This document shows positions 1 through 10,433 of a stretch of 62,000 nucleotides of DNA, in pieces. Position 1 is the stretch's first letter. Each line of letters starts with the position of its first letter. Both the position numbers and the translations under genes were made by a program. Source of the stretch: Acanthaster planci. Lineage: Eukaryota > Echinodermata > Asteroidea > Valvatida > Acanthasteridae. A model generated the notes under the pieces. The model was not told where the DNA came from. It saw nothing but the letters and a program-made list of their open reading frames with translations, and made no database searches. The DNA lies in the NCBI RefSeq assembly GCF_001949145.1, contig NW_019091362.1, forward strand, positions 4,267,761 through 4,329,760, in the 5' to 3' direction.

Positions 1-474
1 CTTGCCAGTGTATATCCAGAATGTTTATAACTGAAACAAAAAGGTTTTATTACTGATAGGTCAATATCCCAGGACAAACAGTAAGGGGAGTGCACACCAA
101 GACTAAGTGTCCTTTTCTGTCCGAAATGCATGCGACCATTGCGATGACAGATGACCGTATTGAAATCTGTGTCTACATAACTTCAACTAAAGTTTTGTCT
201 TCAATTTAGGGTACAGTAGATGGCAAAATTCAGTTTTTGAAAAAATTCCCTGAAAAATTTCCGAAAAAAAGAAGCTTCCCCTCCCATCACGCAAGAAGTT
301 TGATACAAGCTGTCAAGTCTTTTACTGATGATTTTCACCAAGACCGCGTGGGTGCGTGATATATAGAAGCCATATAATTCAGTTCTTAAACATATATAAC
401 CAATGGCATCATGTTTTTCACATTGTGTAGTTTACAAATTTTAACCACATTTCCTGTACATTACTGCAATATAG
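1..474 (+). other. gene A intron (3' part of the intron before the stalk exon)
   Basis: Noncoding, AT-rich sequence ending in the acceptor ACTGCAATATAG. Its last 50 or so bases resemble the equivalent intron end of gene B (15860-15908): both contain a CCACATTTC block and a pyrimidine-poor acceptor. The Ig exons of gene A must lie to the left of the window. Confidence 0.6.
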
Positions 475-543
475 ACTGTTGCCTTTCGTTCTCATCGACC
501 GAAGCCCCGCCCATCGAGCTCTTCCAGGCACAGCGTCCTGAAG
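475..543 (+). CDS. gene A, stalk exon (partial gene, 5' end outside the window)
   Basis: This 69-bp exon is bounded by acceptor ..AATATAG and donor G|GTAAGTT, with phase 1 on both sides. It encodes a short hydrophilic spacer beginning D-C-C-L, then S-T-E-A and a proline-rich stretch. The stalk exon of gene B (15909-15977) has the same length and phases and shares the D-C-C-L and S-T-E-A blocks, and the flanking introns also align by eye. Both cysteines could form inter-chain disulfides at the base of the ectodomain (inference). The upstream signal peptide and Ig exons of this gene are outside the window. It is followed after 743 bp by the 191-bp tail exon. I see no membrane segment in that gap. 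Confidence 0.75.
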
Positions 544-1286
544 GTAAGTTATCATAATCTCCACACAAGTACTTAGAACTTTGTAAAATGAATCCTCGCT
601 GACACTACGGACTCGCAAGGTTTGCACCTCAAGTGTTGACGGAGATGCAAAGGCAGTGCCACAGCCGAGAACCGAATCATTTAAAAGAACCATGCATGGG
701 GGGTATGCCCTACAGAAAATGTGGCTCCACGTTGCACCATCCCCGGAAATATATCTCAGATACGCTATTTCTGTCGTTCACCGTTCGTAATACCAGTGAT
801 GTAATTACATATGTTGGTTTGATAAAAATCTGGATGGACTATTGGCACTAGATGTGTAAACATATTTTGTCAGTGTGTTTCCGACTAGTTCCTTCTGCGC
901 ATGCTAACTGTGCGGCAGTTACATTAACGTCTTAACGTTTATACAGTCAGACAGGAAGTTTTTAACGCAGAGCTTTTTAGGGATTAAACTTAATAGGTCT
1001 GTGGTATCACCATGCTAAAGTTTCTCTTTTATGAGTAAACGTGGATCTGACAAGAGCTGGAGGGTACCGTATGATCTGTCCGTCGTCAGGATACTTGCCA
1101 TCCCCAAGATGAAAACTAAGGACCATGTTTTCCCTTTATATTTAAGTGACAAACAAAAATCATAAGCAGGAGTTTTCCACTTGATGCCTGTCGAATCAAA
1201 ATTAAACTTCACTAATGGGCTTCATTAAACATCGTCCCGCTTGATCTTTGACGTCATCTTTGCCCCTTATTCGACAAACTTTGCAG
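544..1286 (+). other. gene A intron between stalk and tail exons
   Basis: No exon with a hydrophobic segment is visible here. The intron is collinear with gene B's equivalent: shared blocks follow the donor (an AAAATGAATCCTC word), recur near 720-800 (matching 16140-16240) and lie in the 80 bases before the acceptor (matching 17930-18014). This shows that the two genes arose by tandem duplication. Gene B's version is about 1.3 kb longer because of insertions, including a small inverted-repeat element. Confidence 0.65.
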
Positions 1287-1477
1287 GACATCCCACCACC
1301 CAGGGAACGATTGAAGAGACACCCAGCGAGATGGAGAAATGGGCGCTGGAGAAGGAAGTCCTTGAGCTGAGGAAGGAACTTCTTCCACTCCAAATCAGAT
1401 TCTTCAAGAACTGGGGTCGTGTCAACCCCAAGAAGATTAGGGATGCTATGGAGAGTGGGGCATTAGACGACATCTGA
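1287..1477 (+). CDS. gene A, terminal tail exon (helical charged tail, secreted-type end)
   Basis: A 191-bp terminal exon entered in phase 1 (acceptor TTTGCAG) and closed by TGA at 1475-1477. It encodes 63 residues: an acidic lead with T-I-E-E, then a charged, leucine-spaced helix (W-A-L-E-K-E-V-L-E-L), the invariant block L-P-L-Q-I-R-F-F, N-W, V-N-P, K-I-R-D and the C-terminus G-A-L-x-D-I. Forty-five of 63 residues match the tail exon of gene B (18015-18205), far more than in the stalk. It has no cysteine and no hydrophobic stretch long enough to cross a membrane. Since no TM exon precedes it, a product ending here should be secreted (inference). I recognise no domain family. The helix could drive oligomerisation. 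Confidence 0.75.
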
Positions 1478-4400
1478 GACGTACCAGGGAAGATGTCTTT
1501 TCTTCTTCGTTTTTTTCACTGTGTGTCTGCATGAGCAGTGTTTTATTAACGCGTGCATGGCGATTATTTCTTAGTACATGTATCTACACTTTTGGCCATT
1601 ATCTAACCGTATAATGAGTAAGAAAATTTACAATCACGACAGAGGAAATCAAAAGTTATTAAGCCCTTCCAACATTGAGAACTCGTGAAAACTATTAACA
1701 TCTTTAGCACCGCAATAAGATTAAGAATGTAAAAAAAAACCGAAAATTTATTAATGAAAGTCACTAAGGACATGGGAATTACCGGTCGTATTAGGGTACA
1801 TGTTTTCTGGAGTCCGACTTTGTATCGTGGATAGTGTTGCCATGGGTGATCTGGTAGGTCCACTTGCACCTGGCCAAACACTTCTCATTAAAATGAAGAC
1901 AGAAGCCAGTACTGAGGGTCTCACATGAATCAATTTAATATTCTTTTCTACAAATCAAAACTTGAGAGGCTGTACAAATAAGCCATGGATTAGGCTCCTC
2001 CCAATTAAAGGTACAACTCCCCAACCAAATCTTTCTCGTCATATTTCCAAAATACAGATTTCTAATTCTATTTCAATCGTCCTAATTTTTCCCTGAGCGG
2101 TCAGGACATAAGGAGGCGGATCCTGTCACTTTTCCTCTCTGCACGGCATACAAACAAAATTGAGTCACTTTAAAACACACACGCGAGTTGCACGCGAGTG
2201 TTATATGAAATCCAACAGTGAAACAAAGCAAGAAACTAACCCCAAATTACTGTGTAAGATAATATCACATGTCCGCAGAGACTTACCAACAGCATCTGTA
2301 TAATGTTCCTGTACTGTATAATAATAGTGCCGTGTGAGAAATTATTCACCAACACTGTCCAAACTGTGACAAAATGTCAGCAACGTCTCAGCAACATGAC
2401 GACTCATAGCAAGAAGACAGTTTCTACAGTGAAACCGGGCTACGTACCTAGCAACAAAACTCGAAGTCCTCCAAAATAGACTTATAGTTCAGAAGCTAAT
2501 GACGTACGTACATCATGCCTTTTAAAACTATACAGACTGGTCCACTTTTAGAGGTGATCAAAAATACTAATATAGAGTATCTGTTGAAATATATGTAGAC
2601 TCTCAGACTAGTTATGCAGTAGGGCATGGAGGGAGCACGGAGGCACCCCCCCAACTCGACGCTTGTGCCCTCGCCCCCGTGTAACCCCCCCCCCCTTTCA
2701 GAAATGAAGGAAGGAAAGACTGGTTATTTGGTCAGTGTTAATGTTATAACTGTCCGTCATGAATCGAAGCACTTGGTGACTAGTGCCCATCATGTCGGTA
2801 ATTCTAACCTATAACAACTTTTGCAAAATGGTAAGTGTAAACGTTTGATCGTAGTCACACAATTCGTGTACATCACTAAATTACACTTGAAACAATCAGT
2901 CGAAATTTACAAAGTATTTCTGTATAAAATTATCATCTTGACCGCATTTTCCTAATACTTTTGTAATATTTCAGAAATTGGCTTTAACCAATCAAATATT
3001 ACCATTCCTTTTGTGTGATTTTATTCATTGCAACGAGCTCTTTACATTTTGATCCTTTCGGTCTTAGTCAGCTTTCTTCTTTCAGTCTAAAGTGCTGGAG
3101 ATAATATTTCTCAACAATCAAGAGACCATGACAAGTTAGGGATAAAATGAAACAGGGTTCGTCGATGAGTTTGAAAAGTCAGTAGAATAAGAGAAGTGTT
3201 GTGGCACGTGGCTTAGGCCTTAGAACTTCGGCTGAAAATGCCCTAATGCTAGTACATTATACATATACCATTGGGTTTGGGCAGAAGTGATATTAGTTTT
3301 GTTCATACAGATTACAAATCTCCATGATTAGACTTTATAACTCTCGATACGAAAAACAACAAAGTAAGAAGTAATACATTGCTGTGCCTACAGTTTATAG
3401 CTATAGGAGGTAAGGATTTTATGTGCATACGGTATCTTTGCATAGTCGCTGAAGAACAAAAAACGTGATGTTCATGTATTGAAATGTGTCTCTAAATAAT
3501 AAACATGGCACTTTTCTGCGGCGCATGCAGTGTACATTGTTTCGTAAAAAATTGACACGTGAACCCGTTTACATCGCGCATTTCGTGTAAAAATAAAAGT
3601 TGTTGATGTGTAGGGTGTCATAATTATGACACATGTGTGGGGTAAATGATTCTTCAATCCACATCTTAGCTAATTGTGTTTAGGTTGTGTTTTGCCTGTA
3701 CATGAGCTGGAACTTGTGTCAGTACTGCAGTATACTGGGTATTGTTTTACCCTTTGCATACCAAATATGAAGCATGCCAGAGGCAAAAAATAAATACAAA
3801 AGAAAAACTAAATAGTATGTTTGTTTTACTCAATTTAAAGCACAAATTAAACCCTGTTTATAGCTAGCAAATTGGCACAACAAAATATGACACTTTTCTT
3901 TGTTGTATCCAAGCCATGATTGACCAGAAACCAAAACTGACATACAAGCAGATTGAAGTTCTCAGGAAGGGGACCGTCGTGCTGTTTTTGTGAGCCACAA
4001 ATGTGCTCAAACATAGCCAAGTTCGATCAAGCACCACTAGTTAACTAGTGGTCAGTTCGTGACGTACCATGCGCATGCAAGGAAGTTGAAGTGCGAGCCA
4101 CCCTAGTCAACCGTTTTCAGGTCATTAGGCCGAAGGGGAGAAAAGGGGGCCACAGGAAGGGCAAAATAGCCAAAATAAATGTGAAAATGGTAGTTCACTA
4201 GCTAGTGACATACTGTTTTCTGACATTTTTCTCATAAACTGGTACTCTGTGCTATTAAAACTAGTTTATGGCAACCAACGATGCGACCAACCTCGATAGG
4301 CTGGTCGCAAATAGTTGACTAGACTAGCCCAACCACCGCCAACTGGCGTGCGTTCGATCAGAGTTAGTCGGACTACTAGGGGAACCATGGTCCTTAATCG

Positions 4401-5929
4401 AACTTGCCCCATTATGTTTCCATCCGAATTTTTAAACAGGATACTCTGATGACTAACTGTTAAGTTTAATTGAATCTGGAGACGTTTCAGCGTGTGTAGC
4501 CCCAGACCCGTGTGCGGAGAGAGTTGTGACATGAATGTCACCATTGTTGGAAACATAACTGGTAGGTGCAGCACCACTGCCGGCATTCAGATAGTTGATA
4601 TACAATCACGGCTACACACTCTACTGTACGCATATAGTGAACGGCCGTTTTGTTTCCAAAATCTGAAGCTGGCGCTCCTCTTTCTGTATACAGCTCTCTG
4701 TATAGTCATGACCTTGTTGAGTTTCATTGTTGAAGTAACCCAGAATGTTCAAGGTTAGTCATTGCTTATTGTGTGGTCTCCGATCTGTAAGCCTACATAA
4801 TTACATAAACAAATGTTTCTTTCCGAAGCAGGTCACGGTGAGCCATCAGTAGAGATTGTTTTCCTGTATTGTATGTTTCTTCCTGTTTAAAGTCTAAACA
4901 GGAAGTCTACACTTTAGACTAAGTGTGTTAACCGAAATATACGAAGGTTCATTCACCATTCACCATTTTACTGATAAATCAAATTTCTCGAATTTGCTTA
5001 TCATGAATTCTCTGAAGGTCAAACATGAGGTTAAGTATTGTGGCTGGCCTTCAATGAACGGGACTAAGTTGGAATAAATGAGACAAATTTGAGGACTGTC
5101 TATATAGTTTGACCATAATAGCCCTCAGACTTGCTCTGGTATATCGACCAGAAGAAACTTTTGTAGCCTATAGTATGCAAAATTCAGACAGAATGAGAAA
5201 AAAGGACCAGACAGGACACCAACAGAATATAAACCGTACCATTTCTGGTGCACTTCCGTGTTATAGTCCTGGAGCCTGCCAGGTTGTATTAAATAGAAAT
5301 TCCTCTAGAACAAACAAACCGATAACCAGAGGGCAAACAATTGTCCCTTGACTTGTTTTCATTGCCAATCCAAGGTGATTTGACCATTTGACGCCAAGAG
5401 AAACATACCACCGGGGGGGGGGGGCAGACGGAAGGGTGAAAATCACAATGTCTATCAAATAGGGTGGAAGGTGCCCCTACTTCAGTTTGGCCCTACGTAT
5501 CCCTGAATAGGCTAGATTCCCATTTTTCCAGATTTAAACAGTTATCTTGTGCCAGCTAGCCTTTGTGAGTTTAAGGTACGGCGAGCTCAAGGGGAGACAC
5601 CAATTTTGCATTTCTCCGAAATGTTCTCTTTAGATTTTGATGACACACAGGGCTAACACTGCAAAATGCTTTCTCCGACAAAACGTGCATATACGTTCAC
5701 AGGAGGTTTCACTGAAAATTCCTAACTACAAACGAAGTGCCGCTAATGAATAAGAAATTAAGAAACAGAAAGAGGCCAAGTTATCCTATCCTCTGGCCGC
5801 AAATATAAAGATGCTTATGCTTGAAGGTAATGATAAATTTGCCTTTCATAAAATCTAAAGCCCATGTCCGAGGACCCTTTATTTCTTGGCGTCGTTTAGG
5901 CTTCTTGACGGCTCTCCGTGGGATGCTAA

Positions 5930-5939
5930 GGGACTTTCC
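5930..5939 (+). promoter_or_regulatory. kappaB-type site GGGACTTTCC
   Basis: An exact match to the classical immunoglobulin-kappa enhancer NF-kappaB decamer, 4.4 kb upstream of the gene B start codon. One exact decamer is expected about 0.1 times in a window of this size, but the degenerate consensus is common, so function is only possible. Confidence 0.3.
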
Positions 5940-6467
5940 CTCAATCAACGACTCAACGCACCGGGCTGTGACGGAAAATTATAATTGCAGTTGCTTCATC
6001 TCCGCATCCACCGCTAGATTTCTTATCAGATAGATGGGGGTTTCCAAAATGCCCAGATTAACCGTCAACCAACCTAAATCTAGCAACATGAGACACAATA
6101 TAAAGGCGGTGTACTAATTAAAAAAAATTGCATTTGTTTGTATCAATGCAGTTACTAGCTCAAAATCACTGACAGGATTTGTGTGTAGAAATGAATAAGA
6201 TATATACGACAAGAATAAGATAATTAGAGACACAAGTTCTCTTTCCGTGAAAACTTATATTCGGAATGGTCTTTTAGCCCATTGCACGTTCTCTCCCCTA
6301 TATGTGTGTAGCCAATATTGACACCCAAATCCCTTTGAAAGTCCTATCTGTGAGTTTTTGTTAAAGACTTATATTCCCCCTTCATGTCAAGGCTCTATTT
6401 GTTTTGAAATTCATTGTGAAGGAAGATATTAAAATTAACTGTCGACACTTAATTGACAGAGTAGGTC

Positions 6468-6626
6468 ATGTCCAGCATGTTCAACAAATACCGTTTAGAT
6501 TTTGCAAGAATGCAAAAAGATCGAGTGACTCCTTCGCCTTCAAGTCAAACGACGATTGATGAATTTATTCATATTGCCAAGCTGAGGAAACGCAAGGTAC
6601 TTTCCCTCGTGAGCAACACGACTTAG
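6468..6626 (+). CDS. small open reading frame, unknown
   Basis: A 52-codon frame from ATG (6468) to TAG (6626). The residues are mixed and protein-like (F-N-K-Y-R-L-D-F-A-R-M near the start and a basic K-L-R-K-R-K segment late), and a potential splice donor (GCAAG|GTACTT) follows the basic segment. It is not related to the Ig receptor exons and I recognise no family. It could be a transposon fragment or chance. Confidence 0.15.
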   Translation: MSSMFNKYRLDFARMQKDRVTPSPSSQTTIDEFIHIAKLRKRKVLSLVSNTT

Positions 6627-7011
6627 GGTACATCTTGCTTCTCATTCCCAGCTTCACGGTCGATAAATAAATTCCTTGCTGAGGGATGGTGGAAGAAAAT
6701 TGTTAAGCTTTTTAAGGGGTTATAAAAATGTTTGTTTGAAAAACGCACATCTTAGGTTCCCTTTAAGAATTGCAGGTCTGAAACAACACCTGCAATAATT
6801 TCTAGATCCAAAAAGCCCTCATGACCTCAGAGGCCCGTTTTAATACAAAATGAAATGTCCTGGTAACCAGGCAAATGGGTCTAGTCTATCAGCGATCGTT
6901 GATCGAACTTGACGCGCAACCGCATTACTTGATGATTTGAAAGTCAGCCCTTTTGGCAACGCACGAGTATTTCAGTTTAGTCTTATTATCTGAGAGTTGA
7001 GCCCTGGTGTC

Positions 7012-7160
7012 AGGGTACTGGGTGTTGGGGGCCTTCCAGGAAGTACGTACGCACAAAGGGGAGGGGGAGGGGTTCAAGCCAGTGCGTACTGTACGCAAAC
7101 CGAAAATTTGCCTTTAATGAATCTTCACGCGTCTTCATACAAATAACTATCAGAATCAGG
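7012..7160 (-). repeat. GTACGCA / GGACGGCCCC dispersed repeat, copy 1
   Basis: It contains GTACGTACGCAC, a purine tract, and the block reading (on the minus strand) GGCAAATTTTCGGTTTGCGTAC. The same blocks occur in the opposite orientation at 9340-9475, so this is a mobile-element remnant and not a gene. Confidence 0.6.
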
Positions 7161-7295
7161 TTTTGTGCGTCGAAATTCAAACACAGCATTCTCCACCATC
7201 CACCCCACCATTTATCCTGCCGTGCCAACGCCCACTATTAGTAAACCGCAACATCAAGTCTACTTGACACAAAGATCGGCAGCGTCTATCCCGAA

Positions 7296-7424
7296 TTGTG
7301 GAACGCGCACGCATACAGGGGGTGGGGATTGGAGCCACTGCGTACGCCATGCGTACAGGGGAGGGGGGGTCTGAAATGTCAGCATTTCGTGCGTACGCAC
7401 TTTATGGACGGCCCCTTAACCTGA
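7296..7424 (+). repeat. GTACGCA / GGACGGCCCC dispersed repeat, copy 2
   Basis: Shares the CATGCGTACAGGGG..., GTGCGTACGCAC and TTTATGGACGGCCCC words with the copies at 7012, 8782 and 9340. The G-rich stretch and the ending TGGACGGCCCC mark one end of the element. Confidence 0.6.
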
Positions 7425-8781
7425 ACATTTGGTGTTTTCGCAGAAATTGTGCGAGCTGCAGTCTTTTTAATCTTGGCATTAGTCCAAGAACAGAAGTTGC
7501 TCAAGTTGATATTGCTTGAAATATCATGATAAGATAGGCCTAGTGCCAACATCACTGTTTTATTCGGTATGAAACCTGAGAAACGTCGAGGAGGTCATGT
7601 GAGTCAACGTGAGATTGATGCAAATCGGGCAGCAGAGGCAACAACATTCAGGGGTTTTTCGTGGGTGAGATACCCGATTTTTTCCCCTCGAGACCCAGGC
7701 GAGCATGAAGCATTCAAGGCACCAGTGCCAGGGATGGATACAGGCTATGTTAATTACGGATCACATTTTCAGCTCTCTTTCCGACAATTCCACTCAGACC
7801 AGAATGTGCAATTTACATTTCATTATTGATCAGTACCAAGGAATGTTTCTTCCACGTCACCTTTTCTTTCTCCTTTCCAACGGGGTTTTGTTGGTTATTA
7901 AAAATTAGGGGATAATATAAGGCCCATTGTCCTGATCCAAAAAAATCTTTGCTCTTGAAAGTCATCTAACTCTTTAAAAGGCTTTGTGACAGCCTCGAAT
8001 GACCTACGTCAGACATGGATATGGATATTTTGTGAAACATTTACCCTTTAATCAAAAATGTTGCTCTGTCGGTAAAGGTATAAGAGTCGTGCTCGATGTT
8101 TACGTTACCTGGAGGTCATTGCTCGCATCTCTAACACTGTCACCTGTACTCTACGAGAGATCATCGTACCTAGATACCCTTAAACAAACATCATGACAGG
8201 AGACATTCTAGTTCCCTGGCCGGAACATGCTGGAAATCTCTCAAGGAAATAACAATGAAGGGGATCCTTGATGATACCACCATCAGTGCAGCCTGGTTCA
8301 AAATGGCCTGGACAGTTCCACACGGAAGTGAAAATTGATGACAGCTGAATTGTGTATATTTTAATCGAAGTTTAATCTCAGTGCTGTTCCCTTTTGCGTC
8401 TTCCCCTTCCCCTCTTCCGATTTGAAAAGCAAACGGAAAAGTTTTTTGGGGGGCTGCACATCCCAAGTACTTTCCCAATTTTTTTCCGAAATGGTACCTA
8501 TGATTTTTCATTATCCATGGAGGTTTTTTTAAAGTACCGTTGCATGGCAAATGACGGAAAATGATTCAAAAGGATGACAAAAAGGCAAAATATCTCCCAA
8601 ATTCCGCAAAACAGATGAAAAAAGGCCCTCTCAGTGAGATCTTTTTGATGAAGGTCCGCATCTACACACTTTTTTTATGATCGTGGGATGGTGTTGTGAG
8701 CCAAAGGAAACATACTGCCCTATAGCATAATCTGGCAATCGTCACGTTCCTGTCGGGGCGCAGCCAACGGGTCAGGGGTCC

Positions 8782-8900
8782 GATCATGGGTCCGTCCACA
8801 AAGTACGTACTGACGAAATTCCGACTTTTAAGACCTCCACCCCCCTGTACACATCGCGTACGCAATGGCTCCAACCCCCCCCCCCCCATATGCATATATA
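8782..8900 (-). repeat. GTACGCA / GGACGGCCCC dispersed repeat, copy 3
   Basis: Begins with GGTCCGTCCACAAAGTACGTAC, then ACCTCCACCCCCCTGTAC, CGCGTACGCAATGG and a C(14) run followed by an ATGCATATATATGCATAT palindrome. It is in the opposite orientation to copies 2 and 4. Confidence 0.55.
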
Positions 8901-9339
8901 TGCATATATCTTTTAACTTCTCAGGGTACTTTGCTTTAGCTTTAATGTCACAGTACATTGTACATCTACTGTAGTACTGCTGTTTGCACGTTGCTTCCAA
9001 ATTCTTGAAAAGATGAGCAAGGTAATAACAGGTTTTTATGTCGGTATTTATGGCTCTGGTAAACATTTACCTGGCAGCATAAAAAAGATGTTGAATAAAA
9101 AATAATAATAATCCCGGTGCTTTTTTTCTCTTAGGTGCGTAGAGGGCACCTGCACGTTTCTGGAAGACGCTGCTGGTCGTTGTGTCATACTGTTGCGATT
9201 TACTAATTATCATGGGGGTTGGCACAGGAGGATAATGGTGGGCTGGATGGTGGGGGATAGAGCGTTTGACTGCTTTTTCGACGAGAAAACGCTGGTTCTG
9301 TTATTTATTTGTATGAGGAAAGTGTATTGATATGAGGAA

Positions 9340-9475
9340 GATTCATTAAAGGCAAATTTTCGGTTTGCGTACGGTGCGCAATGGCTTGAACCCCCCCCCT
9401 CTATTCGCATGGTGTACGCAACGGCACCAATTCCCCCACCTTCGTGCATACGTACCTTATGGACGGCCCCCATTA
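9340..9475 (+). repeat. GTACGCA / GGACGGCCCC dispersed repeat, copy 4
   Basis: It carries GGCAAATTTTCGGTTTGC, GTACGCAACGG, a C-rich tract and the end CTTATGGACGGCCCCC. It matches copy 1 inverted. Homology with copy 1 continues outward: 7190-7250 resembles the reverse complement of 9210-9260. Confidence 0.6.
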
Positions 9476-9912
9476 GGTGCACTGTCAGCGTTTGACAGTG
9501 GGTGAAAGGGGGCACAGCTTCATTTCGTGGTATAGCAAGGGGGTTGAAGACACTGATCGAAAGTGGGATGACTGGGAAAACAAACAGATCCCGCAGATCA
9601 TTCATTGATTTCACAGATAGAGAAACAGCAAAGGACTTTTGAAGGAAACGTCACCAATATTCATTTCCCACTTTACTAATTTCCCTATTAAACTAGTAGG
9701 CCTAATAGCGGGGAAAATTTTCCAAAATGTGTTGGTCTCACCCAATTTTAAAGTCAGTTGTAATAAATGGGAATGTAGCCAAACAATACGTCACGCATGA
9801 GGTTTCCCCTTGGCAGTGTTTCAACTGCACGCATTACGTGTAGTCACGACTGGATTATAAACCCCGTTTGTCTTTTAATTCCTCCAACATTTTCTCTCCA
9901 TTCTCTTGGCAG

Positions 9913-10000
9913 TGGCGATGAGGATACACATCACAGCAAGGAGGAAGATCTTTTCAAAAATCAACACATACGCGAGCCAAAACATCAGTTTATTTCCTGA
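9913..10000 (+). CDS. candidate cytoplasmic exon of gene A (membrane form)
   Basis: A strong polypyrimidine tract and acceptor (TCTCCATTCTCTTGGCAG) precede an open stretch. Read in phase 2, the phase in which TM exons of B, C and D end, it encodes a very hydrophilic tail of 29 residues (S-G-D-E-D-T-H-H-S-K-E-E-D start, H-Q-F-I-S end) stopped by TGA at 9998-10000. It lies just upstream of gene B's promoter, where gene A's last exon would be expected. Against it, I could not find the TM exon that should precede it. It may be the orphan end of gene A's membrane form or a chance frame. Confidence 0.35.
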
Positions 10001-10250
10001 TGAGAAATGGAAATGAAGGGTAACCACTTTCTATTTTTTCCACGCCGGCGAGCGCCTTGTTGACATCGATGACATCATTGCCAACGCTGTGTGGGTTTTC
10101 CTGAAATAGACTCTTCCGTTCGCAAAAGGGACCGTCCCTTCTTCGCATTTCTGTCGATAAATAGGCGAAAGTCCAGGTCAGGAGATCAGATGTTCCAGAC
10201 ACACGGCAGCTAGAGAAGCGCAGTGAACCAGACGAGGCAGCTGTGTTCCT

Positions 10251-10354
10251 AGATATATTTGCATATCGAATTAACCACGCAATAGGCTCTACCTCCTAAG
10301 GCTCGACTCGCTGTGTTCTACCAGTTCGAAACACGTCACACACTGAACAAGACA
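10251..10354 (+). promoter_or_regulatory. gene B promoter/5' UTR region with octamer-like ATTTGCAT
   Basis: This is the sequence immediately upstream of the gene B start codon. It contains a perfect ATTTGCAT octamer (10257-10264), the POU-factor site of vertebrate Ig promoters, about 90 bp before the ATG. An AT-rich GATATATTTG lies beside it and could act as a weak TATA element. An 8-mer is expected by chance about twice per window, so the match is only suggestive. No upstream noncoding exon is required. Confidence 0.25.
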
Positions 10355-10433
10355 ATGGAGACATTCGCACCTCATACACTGCTGTTGAGTTTTGCGTTGC
10401 TGGGATGGATGGTTCAGTCGGTCAATCTGTCAG
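10355..10433 (+). CDS. gene B, signal-peptide exon
   Basis: The first coding exon (79 bp) has an ATG in the context GACAATGG, a hydrophobic core (L-L-L-S-F-A-L-L-G-W-M) and a polar end Q-S-V-N-L-S. It stops at CAG|GTAGGT in phase 1. Length and phase match the leader exons of C (70 bp) and D (70 bp). Translation joins in phase to Ig1 at 13599 (S-A-V-T-G...) or to a possible linker exon at 10907. Predicted product with the linker: about 360 aa if it ends in the 18015 tail exon, or about 371 aa if it ends through the TM and cytoplasmic exons. Confidence 0.8.

Larger units (their letters stand above)
1478..9912. other. A-B interval: 3' flank or introns of gene A with repeats
   Basis: No convincing multi-exon gene was found. 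The interval holds gene A's 3' UTR, poly-C/poly-G bearing repeat debris (2640-2700, 5415-5424), a perfect kappaB-type decamer at 5930, a 52-codon open frame at 6468 and four copies of a GTACGCA-rich repeat (7012-9475). A TM exon of gene A would be expected here by analogy with gene B. The most hydrophobic plus-strand frame (4676-4756) ends at a GTTAGT donor in phase 1 rather than phase 2, so I did not accept it. Confidence 0.5.

Noticed and set aside
1791-1889. Minus-strand frame containing E-K-C-L-A-R-C-K-W-T-Y, faintly like an Ig2 B-C strand region
   Set aside because: Opposite strand to all cluster genes, no second half of an Ig domain, and no splice borders. The similarity is too short.
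4492-4758. Hydrophobic plus-strand frame with L-A-L-L-F-L-Y-T-A-L-C-I-V-M core, considered as gene A's missing TM exon
   Set aside because: Its donor (CAAG|GTTAGT) leaves in phase 1, not phase 2 as in all other TM exons, and no phase 1 acceptor gives an open path into it.
7444-7516. Short hydrophobic frame after GTTTTCGCAG (A-A-V-F-L-I-L-A-L-V) considered as a TM exon
   Set aside because: The hydrophobic run is about 10 residues, too short for a membrane helix, with a stop soon after. It directly abuts a repeat end.
9121-9330. Open stretch after TTTTTCTCTTAG considered as a gene A exon
   Set aside because: The sequence is part of the mirrored repeat (matches 7190-7260 inverted), and the phase is wrong for the cluster.
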